A DNA stretch of 64,000 nt from CAYFWF01 sp964346815 (GTDB taxonomy: Bacteria > Acidobacteriota > Aminicenantia > Aminicenantales > Aminicenantaceae): positions 1 to 64,000 of the forward strand of contig CAYFWF010000017.1 in NCBI GenBank assembly GCA_964346815.1. Direction: 5' to 3'. The notes below the pieces were generated by a model. It was not told where the DNA came from. It saw only the letters and a program-made list of their open reading frames with translations, and searched no databases. Position numbers and translations under genes: made by a program. Shown here piece after piece: positions 8,172-16,491 of the stretch. How positions within the stretch are numbered: position 1 is the first letter of the stretch; each line of letters opens with the position of its first letter.

Positions 8172-8856
8172 AGAAAAGACTGTCCTATACCTGTACGGCG
8201 AGCTCAACGAAGAGGACGTAAAAAAGCTCATGGAACACGTAAAAGGGTGTGCGGAATGTGCAGAAGATCTCGCCTATACGGAAAAAGTCTTTTACGTGCT
8301 GGACGAGACAAAAACCGAAAGAGTCCCGGATGCAAGATGGGAAAAATGCTGGAACAGGATAAATACTGAGATCCGAACACAACAGAGCAAACAGAGGAGT
8401 TTCTTTTCATTTCCGAGGTGGGCCTATGCTACGGCGGCCCTGATCATCGTGTTTGTAGTGGGTCTGTACATCGGAAGGATCGCCTTTCTACCCCGCCAAA
8501 GCACGATGGCACCTCTTGAAGGCACCCAAAGTGCCTTCGATCCCTCAATTCAGGAACACCTCGAAAGTCTCAAGCCCCTATTGGTAGAATACGCCAACTA
8601 CACAGGCTCTGAAGAAAACGGAACAATCACCATCGATAAGGACCTGGTTCGAAGTTTGATCATCCAGAACATTCTCCTGAAGAGAATGGTCGCAGAAAAG
8701 AATCCCTCTGTGAAACAGCTTCTCGAGGATATAGATCTCGTACTCAGAGAGATTGCCAATCAGGAGGGCGACGACTCCGATACTCTCGCAATGATCAAGG
8801 AGCTCATCAAAGAAAGAGGAATTCTATATGAAATAGAAGTCTCTAAGACTATTTAA
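8152..8856 (+). CDS. Membrane-anchored zinc-finger (zf-HC2) anti-sigma factor
   Basis: A 234-residue protein with an N-terminal anti-sigma zinc finger: the HVKGCAECAEDL segment supplies the H-x3-C-x2-C ligands near residues 29-36, with an upstream Cys at position 3. A single membrane helix (AYATAALIIVFVVGLYIG) lies near 88-105. The extracytoplasmic part of about 125 residues is helical, charged and has no domain I recognise; it may sense an envelope signal. GGAG lies upstream of the start, and the gene overlaps the sigma gene. It is followed after 11 bases by the first HEAT-repeat gene, so all four genes 7572-11757 probably form one operon. Confidence 0.88.
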   Translation: MACKKYREKTVLYLYGELNEEDVKKLMEHVKGCAECAEDLAYTEKVFYVLDETKTERVPDARWEKCWNRINTEIRTQQSKQRSFFSFPRWAYATAALIIVFVVGLYIGRIAFLPRQSTMAPLEGTQSAFDPSIQEHLESLKPLLVEYANYTGSEENGTITIDKDLVRSLIIQNILLKRMVAEKNPSVKQLLEDIDLVLREIANQEGDDSDTLAMIKELIKERGILYEIEVSKTI

Positions 8857-8867
8857 GGAGGTTCGAT

Positions 8868-10589
8868 ATGAGACATATAAGACCCATCTTCATAATCCTG
8901 GTATTCTGCCTGGTTTCATCGGGCATACTGCTCTCTCAACAAAAAGAGCAAGAGAAGCAATCTTATGAAAAAGCCAAACAGGCCTATGAATTGGCCAAAC
9001 AATACGTGAACAAAGAAAATTGGCAGGAAGCCATCGCCCAATTTCAAAAGGCGATTGAGATGTATCAAAAGAGCGAATATATGGATAAATCGCTGTACTA
9101 CCTGGGCTACAGTATGCACATGCTCAGCCGAGAGATGGAAAATCTCGAACAACAGATGGATGCAAAAAAAGAGGCCATCAAATATCTGAATAGGCTGATC
9201 AGAGAATTTTCCCAAAGTCCGTGGGTCGACGATGCCAAAGTTCTCAGGCTCGAGATTTCAGAAGAACTGGTGAAAAAAGGAATTCCTGACTATCGAATTT
9301 TCATCGACGGGAGCCTGAAATCCCTGGAGGGCTTGGAGGCCCTTGAATCTCTCGAAGCTCTCGAAGAGCTGGACCTAGAGGGCCTGCATCTCGAAGCGCT
9401 TGAAGGATTAGAAGGAATCGTGGCACTGGAAGGCCTGGAAGGCCTGAAAGGTCTGGCAGTTTTAGGAGAGTTAGAGGGCGGAATTACAGGAGGAATTCTG
9501 AGCGGCATCGGTGAGGAAGAACAAGACCCTGAACTCGAACTTAAACTCGTGGCTCTGGATGCACTCATGAATATGGAGGAGGAAAGGGCTTTCCCAATTC
9601 TGGAGAAGATCATCAAAGAAAATGAAAACCCCAAGCTCAGAAAAAGGGCTCTGTTCATCATAAGCCAGTCTAAAAATCCGAAGGTTTTTCCTCTTATAGT
9701 GGAGGCGGCAAAAAACGATCAGGATAAGAAAGTCAGAGAGCAAGCGGTCTTCATGCTGGGGCAAAAGAAAAACAAAGAGAGCTTGGACGCACTGATCGAT
9801 ATCTATGACACGGTCGATGATACAAAAATGAAAGAGTCTGTCATCTTCTCTCTCTCCCAGTACAAAGACAAAAAAGCATCGGAGAAACTGATGGAGATCG
9901 CTAAAAACGAAAAAGACCTGAAGGCAAAAGAACAGGCCATTTTTTGGATCGGTCAACAGAAGGATAAGGAATCTACCGATCTTCTGATCGACCTGTACAA
10001 CACATCCATGGATCAGAAGATAAAGGAGCAGCTCCTCTATGTTCTTTCTCAGAAGAAAAACGACGATAAAGCGTACAACAAAATTCTTCAAATAGCCAAA
10101 ACAGATCCAGATCTCAAGGTGAGGAAGAACGCGATTTTCTGGCTTACACAAATGGGTAAGGATGAAGCGATCATCCAGACTTTGATCGACATGTACGATA
10201 CAACAGAGAATCTCGATATCAAAGAGCAGCTCATTCAGGCTTTCGCACAGAGCAAGAGCGATTTGGCAAAAGATAAGCTCTTCGCTATCGCAAAGAGTGA
10301 CAAAGATACCAAAGCCAGATCACAGGCCATCTTCTGGTTGGGGCAGGAAAAAAGCGACGAGATGCTGGACATTTTCAAAGACCTGTATTTCAAAACCGCT
10401 GATGTCAAAGTAAAGAATCAGATCCTCTTCTCCCTTTCCCAATACAAGAGCAAGCGGGCAATCCGTGAATTGATCGAAATTGCCAGGAAAGAGGAAAATC
10501 CAAAGCTGAAAAAACAGATCATCTTTTGGCTGGGGCAGTCCAAAGACGAAGAAGCCATGAAGTTCCTGAAAGAAATCATCGAGAAGTAA
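8868..10589 (+). CDS. Exported TPR/HEAT-repeat protein with Leu-Glu-Gly-rich linker
   Basis: A 573-residue protein, start preceded by AAGGAGG. Residues 1-24 are a signal peptide (IRPIFIILVFCLVSSGILLSQ). Residues 25-135 form TPR-like helices (AKQYVNKENWQEAIAQFQKA). Residues 150-205 are a striking low-complexity stretch built on LEGLEAL / LEALEGL units. Residues 220-573 are HEAT-like repeats of about 31-32 residues that alternate between two types: one with AIFWLGQ-like helices followed by a LIDLYDT motif, the other with LFSLSQYK-like helices followed by LMEIAKNE. No catalytic motif is seen; it is probably an extracytoplasmic scaffold. Position behind the sigma/anti-sigma pair suggests it belongs to that envelope response. 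Confidence 0.8.
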   Translation: MRHIRPIFIILVFCLVSSGILLSQQKEQEKQSYEKAKQAYELAKQYVNKENWQEAIAQFQKAIEMYQKSEYMDKSLYYLGYSMHMLSREMENLEQQMDAKKEAIKYLNRLIREFSQSPWVDDAKVLRLEISEELVKKGIPDYRIFIDGSLKSLEGLEALESLEALEELDLEGLHLEALEGLEGIVALEGLEGLKGLAVLGELEGGITGGILSGIGEEEQDPELELKLVALDALMNMEEERAFPILEKIIKENENPKLRKRALFIISQSKNPKVFPLIVEAAKNDQDKKVREQAVFMLGQKKNKESLDALIDIYDTVDDTKMKESVIFSLSQYKDKKASEKLMEIAKNEKDLKAKEQAIFWIGQQKDKESTDLLIDLYNTSMDQKIKEQLLYVLSQKKNDDKAYNKILQIAKTDPDLKVRKNAIFWLTQMGKDEAIIQTLIDMYDTTENLDIKEQLIQAFAQSKSDLAKDKLFAIAKSDKDTKARSQAIFWLGQEKSDEMLDIFKDLYFKTADVKVKNQILFSLSQYKSKRAIRELIEIARKEENPKLKKQIIFWLGQSKDEEAMKFLKEIIEK

Positions 10590-10641
10590 GAGATCACCGA
10601 ATGGCAAATGATATCTTCAATATGAAAGGAAGGGAAAGGAA

Positions 10642-11757
10642 ATGAAAAAAACAGCAATCCGGACTTCTGTACTCACAGCCATCTGCGCTCTCGCTTTCCT
10701 TCTCCTCCCTCTCCAGGGAAAAGGAGAAGCGGACTTCCTGAAAGGCAAGGTACATTATCTGGATAAGGATGGCATGAGCCTTGATAAAAAAATGGAACTG
10801 GCAGGTCAGGAATTCAGAAAGCTCGGAAAAGGAGACGTGTATTTCACTGGATACACTTACCTAAGTAAACACGAAGTCCACCATGGTACCATCCATGACG
10901 AATCCAGACCTTTCACCATCTCGGTCGAAGACGACAAGATCAAACGAAAAAGAGCCTACAAGAGGAAAGACAGCGAAACATACACCACAGAAGATGGAGG
11001 CGAAATTGTGGGCCTTATCTTCCTCCATAAGGTCACAGGAAATACATCGCAGATCATGGATGTCGAGCTCATCGATCTGGACAACACCTACCAGTTCACC
11101 GATGAACCCATATATTGGCTTGGCGACGAAAAGAGCGAGGAGAGCATCCGCTTCCTGGAAAAAGAGTTTGAATCAGGAGACTATGGACTCCGGAAAACCC
11201 TGGTTTTTGTGATTAGCTCGCATGACCATGCCAGAGCCTACGGCTTTTTACGCCGGGTGGCTCTTGGGAATTATGAAACCAAGGTGAGAGAAAACGCAAT
11301 TTTCTGGCTAGGAAACTCTAAAGATGAGAGAAGTCTCGAGGACCTCAAGACCATCTACAAAAAAACGAATGAGGCCAAGCTTAAAAAACAGATTGTTTTC
11401 GCTTTCCACATGAGCGACCGGCCAGAAGCCTCCCAGGAGTTGATCCGGATAGCCAAGACAGACGATGACCAAAAAATCAGAAAAGATGCCGTCTTCTGGC
11501 TGGGTCAGAAAGCCTCTGAGGAATGCATCAAAGCTCTCAAAGATGTGGTGGATGACTCTGATGAAGAAACCAGAGTTAAGGAATCTGCGGTATTCGCCAT
11601 CAGCCAACTCCCTCAAGAAAAATCAGTTCCCATGCTGATCGATATCGCCAAGAGGAACAAAAACCCCAAGGTGAAGAAACAGGCCATCTTCTGGCTGGGT
11701 CAGAAAGACAACGAGGCTGCGTTGAAATTTTTCGAAGAGATTCTGCTTAAACGCTAG
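10642..11757 (+). CDS. Exported HEAT-repeat protein, paralogue of the upstream gene
   Basis: A 371-residue protein with a signal peptide (SVLTAICALAFLLLPLQGKGEA). Residues 30-165 form a beta-rich domain I do not recognise (HYLDKDGMSLDKKMELAG, then VYFTGYTYLSKHEVHHGT). From about 165 to the end it carries HEAT-like repeats of the same two alternating kinds as its neighbour, including FWLGNSKDERSLEDL, FWLGQKASEECIKAL and FWLGQKDNEAALKF. The conserved WLGQ signature shows the two genes are paralogous in their C-terminal halves. Ribosome site GGAAAGG upstream. The stop TAG shares the palindrome CTAG (11754-11757) with the stop codon of the convergent flavoprotein gene. Confidence 0.8.
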   Translation: MKKTAIRTSVLTAICALAFLLLPLQGKGEADFLKGKVHYLDKDGMSLDKKMELAGQEFRKLGKGDVYFTGYTYLSKHEVHHGTIHDESRPFTISVEDDKIKRKRAYKRKDSETYTTEDGGEIVGLIFLHKVTGNTSQIMDVELIDLDNTYQFTDEPIYWLGDEKSEESIRFLEKEFESGDYGLRKTLVFVISSHDHARAYGFLRRVALGNYETKVRENAIFWLGNSKDERSLEDLKTIYKKTNEAKLKKQIVFAFHMSDRPEASQELIRIAKTDDDQKIRKDAVFWLGQKASEECIKALKDVVDDSDEETRVKESAVFAISQLPQEKSVPMLIDIAKRNKNPKVKKQAIFWLGQKDNEAALKFFEEILLKR

Positions 11758-13823
11758 ACAGGCGAGGATGATCCGAAGCCTTCGCTGCTTTGTCGTTCGT
11801 CCAGTTGTCCCCTTTCCCCAAGTTCCGCATCCTCTTTGATCGAGCAAAGGGCATGATTCCAAACAACATCATGGACATAGGCGGGAAAAAGGATCCGAAA
11901 GAGCCCCCACAAAATCCTCCCAGCAGGGCCCTTGCCTCTTTTGAAATCGAATGCAGTGTATATAGCCAGACGGTTGTTTCCGTCCTCTGTAGGTTTGATT
12001 TCGAAAATCAGCTTTCCCTTTTCCGCATATTTCTCGCTGACTTCGTAAAATAGAATTTCATTCGGCTTGACCTGTTTAAGCCGCAAGTCGACTGCCAACG
12101 GAAGAAGCTTCAATCTATATCTGACTACCGAATCCGACTGATTAGGCGACCCGGAAATGCGCGTTATGTCAACAAACCGGAGCCAGATATAATTTCTTCT
12201 GTCGTCTCCAAACTTGCCGAGTTCCTCGAATATTTTTTCCCTGGACGCCTTTATTTTTATCGCATACATCCGCTCGAAATCCGGAGAATCATCCAGTCTC
12301 TCGGTTAGGGTCGATGAAATTGAATCCTTTATGTAGTCCCTTTTCTCCTTCAGGATCACCGTGGGATACCTGCCGTACTCTCCCCATTTCAATCCGAAGA
12401 GAAACTCGGTGAAGACATTCCTCAAGGTTACAAGAAAACCTCCACAGAATGCCGAAAGCAGAACTCCTATACTGAACATATCCTTGAATATCTGCTTATA
12501 ACCAACGGTTCCACTGGCTATCTCCCACAACACCTCCCCCAGAGGCCGCCTGCTTTTGGATCGCGTTTTTAGTTCTGTGGCAAACGTTTGGTAAAGGATC
12601 CTGCTCAAGAAGGGATTCCCGAAGGTGAGACCAATCATTCGAAACACGAGTTTGCCATACCGGTTATCCACAGACAGCCACTTGACAGTTTTCCCGTAGA
12701 CCTTTTGGAGCGTCCTCTTGTCAATGCCCTCATGCAACACCGCTTGTGCAAGACGAGATGCCGTGAGATAAGCTGAATAGAGACCATCTTTGTACAAACG
12801 GGCACCGACAGCATCTCCGATCAGGGCCAGCCGATCTGCATAGGGATTCTTCGCCACTGAAACTGTCATCATCGGCCAGCACGCGCAGGCTACTGGACTG
12901 GTTGCGATATCCGGAAATATTCTCTGCAATTGAGGCAGCCTGAGTATGCTCTTTATGACCTTTGCTGCCTCTCTTGGCAGTGAAGCCTTATCAACGAATG
13001 GACCTATGACGGCGACTGTCAGGTATTCTCCTTTTGGAACGAGTGCAATGTGTTCTAAGGGTAAGTCCTTTGATCCGTATTCAATAAAATAGACTTCCCC
13101 TTTCAGGTTTTTTTCAAGGGCACGGCGTCCAACCTTCAGTTCAAAGACAATCGTCTTTCTCAATTTCGCAGGAATGAAATGAGGATTGAGCTGTATTATC
13201 GAGCGGATAATCCCGCTGTTTCCATAATCTTTACCGCGTTCGGCATTGACGCCTGTGGAAACCGCAACAAAGGAGGCCTGAATGGATTTCATCTCCCCTG
13301 ATGTCATTTGAACGGCCATACCGGGCATGCCCGAGTCTGTCATCACAATTTCCTCAACATTGCCTGCTAAAACTTGTGCGCCTTCTTCGATCGCTTTCTC
13401 GAGAAGGAAAGCATCAAATCCGATATGTCTCTGGGCGAGCTCAGGAGGCAGCGAACCCCGGAATACGGAACTCATCCTCATCTCTTTTGGAACTTTAATG
13501 GGGATATTCTTCCACAAGCCATGGATCCATATTCGATGTACTTCATCCTGTATGATCTCGGAGGGGATCTGAATCCCATACTGTTCCATCATCTCATTCA
13601 GCCGGGGGGAGATCCCGCCCGCGCCGAAATTACATTTTCTATACTTACTTCGACCTTCCGAGCTCCAATTTTTTTCTATGATGAGTACATCGACATGCCG
13701 GCGAATACGTCTGGCCTCTCTGAGGAGATGTATGGCGAAAAAAGATCCCGCAGGGCCTCCTCCCACCACAGCAATTTTACCCACATTCCCCTCTGTCGTT
13801 TTTTTTAAAGTCATACTTTTCAT
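11754..13823 (-). CDS. FAD-dependent oxidoreductase, geranylgeranyl-reductase-like, with extra C-terminal domain
   Basis: A 689-residue flavoprotein. The N-terminus has the Rossmann FAD motif KIAVVGGGPAGSFFA near 16-30, and the second FAD site RLALIGDAVGARLYKDGL lies near 335-350; both fit the GGR/FixC-like group. Polar Cys-rich KYRKCNFGAGG near 65 resembles the CAGG-type loop of that group. Beyond residue 400 the protein has one or two hydrophobic segments (MFSIGVLLSAFCGGFLVTL) and a C-terminal region of about 180 residues that resembles a polyketide-cyclase/SRPBCC-type fold (KIKASREKIFEELGKFG). Family members usually end near 400, so this is a two-domain form. Substrate unknown. ATG at 13814 is an alternative start. 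Confidence 0.7.
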   Translation of the reverse strand: MKSMTLKKTTEGNVGKIAVVGGGPAGSFFAIHLLREARRIRRHVDVLIIEKNWSSEGRSKYRKCNFGAGGISPRLNEMMEQYGIQIPSEIIQDEVHRIWIHGLWKNIPIKVPKEMRMSSVFRGSLPPELAQRHIGFDAFLLEKAIEEGAQVLAGNVEEIVMTDSGMPGMAVQMTSGEMKSIQASFVAVSTGVNAERGKDYGNSGIIRSIIQLNPHFIPAKLRKTIVFELKVGRRALEKNLKGEVYFIEYGSKDLPLEHIALVPKGEYLTVAVIGPFVDKASLPREAAKVIKSILRLPQLQRIFPDIATSPVACACWPMMTVSVAKNPYADRLALIGDAVGARLYKDGLYSAYLTASRLAQAVLHEGIDKRTLQKVYGKTVKWLSVDNRYGKLVFRMIGLTFGNPFLSRILYQTFATELKTRSKSRRPLGEVLWEIASGTVGYKQIFKDMFSIGVLLSAFCGGFLVTLRNVFTEFLFGLKWGEYGRYPTVILKEKRDYIKDSISSTLTERLDDSPDFERMYAIKIKASREKIFEELGKFGDDRRNYIWLRFVDITRISGSPNQSDSVVRYRLKLLPLAVDLRLKQVKPNEILFYEVSEKYAEKGKLIFEIKPTEDGNNRLAIYTAFDFKRGKGPAGRILWGLFRILFPAYVHDVVWNHALCSIKEDAELGERGQLDERQSSEGFGSSSPV

Positions 13824-13939
13824 TCTCAGTTCAGCCGTCTCCGCTGCTGTGCAAAATTCTGAAGTTTTCCCTGACTATCAAATGTCCATTCCCGTTCGAA
13901 ACCTTACTAATATTATTAATCCCATATGAGTAATACAGA

Positions 13940-14080
13940 ATGAACCAACAATTTGTCAAGTGTCATTCACTTGAACATCATATCAGGTCTGTCCACATCG
14001 GCATCGAGGATCAGGCTAAATGTTATAGAAATGCGTTAGGCCTGCACAAAATGGAAGAGACCAAAAAAACCATTTTTTGT
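13940..14080 (+). pseudogene. Possible remnant of a VOC-superfamily (epimerase/glyoxalase-like) gene
   Basis: A short open stretch encodes LEHHIRSVHIGIEDQA then CYRNALGLHKMEET, which resembles the first beta-alpha unit of methylmalonyl-CoA epimerases and other VOC proteins (HIGI...A...YR..LGL). The expected rest of the domain is absent, and the frame runs into the 3' end of the convergent dgt gene. No promoter or good ribosome site is seen. Either a decayed fragment or chance; confidence is low. Confidence 0.25.
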
Positions 14081-15115
14081 CTAAAGGACAGGCCAGGAGA
14101 GGGGCATAAAGAACTTTTCGTATAGACCAAGTGCATACCGGTCCGTCATCCCTGCGATAAAGTCCCCTGCTCTCTTTTCCAATGAATCTCCCTCAGGATA
14201 AGGTTTGATATATTCCTCCGGATGCTTCAAGAAATAGGCGTGCAGATCAGACATTATTTTCTCCGTTTTCTCGAGCTCCTTCCGGGAATAAGGGTTGTAA
14301 TACACCCTTTCATTCAAAAACTCACGCAGCTCGAAGACCGCTCGTTTGATTTTTTCGGTCATGGTAATCTTCTCCAGATTACAGGCAAGGCTCGCCTTTA
14401 TCACATCCTCGACCATTTTGTCTATCCGAATTGCAGGATACTTACCTAAAGTCTCCGCTAAATGGATCGGGATATCGCCACCATTGATCACTCCGGCTCT
14501 CAAGGCATCATCGATATCATGATTGACGTAAGCGATAACATCAGAGACACGAACGGTTTGTCCTTCAAGGGTCTGGGGCTTATCTCGTGTATCCACATCC
14601 AGAATTTCGCCCATTCCTTTCGAGTGTTTGAAAATGCCGTCACGAACTTCAAAAGTCAGGTTCAAACCTTTTCCTTCGTATTCCAGATATTCCACAACAC
14701 GAAGGCTCTGATCATAATGACTGAATCCTCCCGGAAGCAGCTCATTCAGAACTTTCTCTCCGGCATGTCCGAAAGGGGTATGGCCGAGATCATGACCGAG
14801 AGCGATGGCCTCGGAAAGATCTTCGTTCAACCTCAAAGCCTTGGCAATCGTCCGGGCTATCTGAGAAACTTCCAACGTATGGGTCAGACGCGTCCGGTAG
14901 TGATCGCCGAATGGCGAAAGAAAAACCTGGGTCTTGTGTTTGAGCCGGCGGAAAGATTTGCAGTGAATGATTCGATCTCTATCCCTCTGGAACGCTGTCC
15001 GGAACAGATGGGATTTTTCCTGCCTGGATCTTCCCTTTGTCTCTGAACTCAGACATGCTCTCTCAGAGAGAGTCTCTCTTTCAAGCCTCTCCAGTTTTTC
15101 TCTTATGGATTCCAA
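14081..15115 (-). CDS. dgt: Deoxyguanosinetriphosphate triphosphohydrolase-like protein (dGTPase)
   Basis: A 344-residue HD-domain enzyme that removes triphosphate from dGTP or other dNTPs. Hallmarks: RDRDRIIHCKSFRRLKHKTQVF near 45-66, the first HD-domain histidine in RTRLTHTLEVSQIAR, the HD pair in ALGHDLGHTPFGHAGE near 107-120, and the final Asp in DVIAYVNHDIDDAL near 200. Length matches the shorter dGTPase type. The start is a TTG at 15115 with GGGGAAAG just upstream; no closer ATG keeps the conserved N-terminal region. It lies last in a minus-strand run after the 3HCDH_C-like gene with a 51-base gap. Confidence 0.9.
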   Translation of the reverse strand: MESIREKLERLERETLSERACLSSETKGRSRQEKSHLFRTAFQRDRDRIIHCKSFRRLKHKTQVFLSPFGDHYRTRLTHTLEVSQIARTIAKALRLNEDLSEAIALGHDLGHTPFGHAGEKVLNELLPGGFSHYDQSLRVVEYLEYEGKGLNLTFEVRDGIFKHSKGMGEILDVDTRDKPQTLEGQTVRVSDVIAYVNHDIDDALRAGVINGGDIPIHLAETLGKYPAIRIDKMVEDVIKASLACNLEKITMTEKIKRAVFELREFLNERVYYNPYSRKELEKTEKIMSDLHAYFLKHPEEYIKPYPEGDSLEKRAGDFIAGMTDRYALGLYEKFFMPLSWPVL

Positions 15116-15166
15116 TCTTTCCCCTTTCTGGAATCATTCTTTTTTTCTTTTTTCTTCTCACCCCAG

Positions 15167-15880
15167 CTATTTGGTTTTACTGTTGAGGGGCCAAGGTTCT
15201 TTTTTTTGAGCTTGATTGATCAAAAGCCTGGGGATGGGAAAATTGATCTCCTGGCGATGAGAAAGCTGCATCTTTTCTACGACCAGGCCCATCGTCTCCT
15301 CGAGACCCAGTCTGTTCATCATGGAAAACGGCCCCTCTTTCCACTGGAGCGCCTGTTTGATGCCTTTATCAACATCGATGGGCTTTAAAAGACCGGCTTC
15401 CACCACTTCGACCGCTGTAATGAAAGAAACAGCCTGGAATCTTTTCTTCAGCAAATCGATAAGCATAAAGTCAGCGGTTTCCTTCTGGGTATCCTCCTCA
15501 GAAACCCATCTGACCGCCTTTTTGTCCCCCGACTTCTCATATTCTTCGAGCTTCTTCCTGCAGCTTTCCGAAGGCTCGAAAAAATTGTGGTACTTAGCGT
15601 GGATTGGATCTTCTGGATCAAAGTCTTCTGAAAGAGCTTCCATGGCTCCCACTGCCTCTTGGATGCCGACATCATCCATCTGACCCAGAAACCCTTTGGA
15701 AACATCAAATGCTTTTTTGGCCGCGGCTTCAATATGAGGAACATCAGCACCATCATCGACCATTCTTGAAGCCTCCAAAAGCAGTGCAATATAGATGAGA
15801 TTCAAAGCGCCTTCCTTTCGCTTCTTGAGGAGCGCTTTGGGCTCGGCGATCAGATTTTTAAATTCTTTTTTTTCGTCCAT
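15167..15880 (-). CDS. Protein of two 3-hydroxyacyl-CoA dehydrogenase C-terminal-like domains, no NAD domain
   Basis: A 237-residue protein I cannot name. Two halves each resemble the helical C-terminal (3HCDH_C) domain: residues about 25-75 (LNLIYIALLLEASRMVDDGA, then IEAAAKKAF and FLGQMDDVGIQEAV) and about 150-210 (AVSFITAVEVVEAGLL, then DVDKGIKQAL and EGPFSMMNRLGLEETMG). The pattern EA..(V)..G....D...A....G.......G(L/I) is typical of that domain. There is no Rossmann domain or catalytic His-Asn, so it is not a dehydrogenase by itself; it could bind acyl-CoA or partner an enzyme. GAGGAT precedes the ATG. Upstream by 71 bases lies the DUF2284 gene of the ior operon. Confidence 0.55.
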   Translation of the reverse strand: MDEKKEFKNLIAEPKALLKKRKEGALNLIYIALLLEASRMVDDGADVPHIEAAAKKAFDVSKGFLGQMDDVGIQEAVGAMEALSEDFDPEDPIHAKYHNFFEPSESCRKKLEEYEKSGDKKAVRWVSEEDTQKETADFMLIDLLKKRFQAVSFITAVEVVEAGLLKPIDVDKGIKQALQWKEGPFSMMNRLGLEETMGLVVEKMQLSHRQEINFPIPRLLINQAQKKEPWPLNSKTK

Positions 15881-15951
15881 AGTAACATCCTCTAATTCTA
15901 TCGATCGTTGATGGGCCCACCCATCCTGATCTGGGACCAGAATCTGCCCGT

Positions 15952-16491
15952 CTATTCAATCAATAAGAAAGCATAACGGTTCATCGGCAGTGAATAATCA
16001 GACAACACCTGAATGGGATATCCCACCTTCCGGACTGTCGAGTAGACATCTACGCCAAGTGCCTCTGGAGTGGGTCGCGCAAGCTTAGGCTCCTTACAGT
16101 CCTTCTTTTCTCCCTGGCAGGGCAAGCAGATATTGCAGCTATCCATAAATAAAAGAAATGCCTTTTCGAATCCCGAACAGAAAACATCCTTCTCGAGTTC
16201 CAAAAGCTTGAGATTGATTTTTCTAGTCCAAGAAAATCGATCCTCGGGCTTCTTGACTTTTTTTATGAAGTGAAAAACAACTGCTTCGCTGTATTCTCGG
16301 AAGAATCCCTCACATTCTAACACGCTGGGAACGTGGGGGGGACAAGTGGCTGTTCTTCCATACTCATTGCAGCCGAACATACATTTCATCCTCACCCAAT
16401 GGCTGACAACGATTTCGCAGGGATCTATCCACCTGTAATCGCTATATTCATGCTTCTGGATGATCGATTCCACTCTTTCTCTTGTTTCCAT
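15952..16491 (-). CDS. DUF2284 metal-binding protein
   Basis: A 179-residue predicted metal/iron-sulfur protein of the DUF2284 (COG5423) family. It is rich in ordered cysteines: RMKCMFGCNEYGRTATCPPH near 33-53 and SCNICLPCQGEKKDCKEP near 118-135, the latter followed by the typical RPTPEALGVDVYSTVRKVGYP block. Family members occur in anaerobes and are thought to bind Fe-S clusters; the reaction is unknown. The ATG directly abuts the stop of the acyl-CoA synthetase gene, so it is the last member of the iorA-iorB-synthetase operon. This placement suggests a redox or maturation role for that pathway, which is inference. Confidence 0.82.
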   Translation of the reverse strand: METRERVESIIQKHEYSDYRWIDPCEIVVSHWVRMKCMFGCNEYGRTATCPPHVPSVLECEGFFREYSEAVVFHFIKKVKKPEDRFSWTRKINLKLLELEKDVFCSGFEKAFLLFMDSCNICLPCQGEKKDCKEPKLARPTPEALGVDVYSTVRKVGYPIQVLSDYSLPMNRYAFLLIE

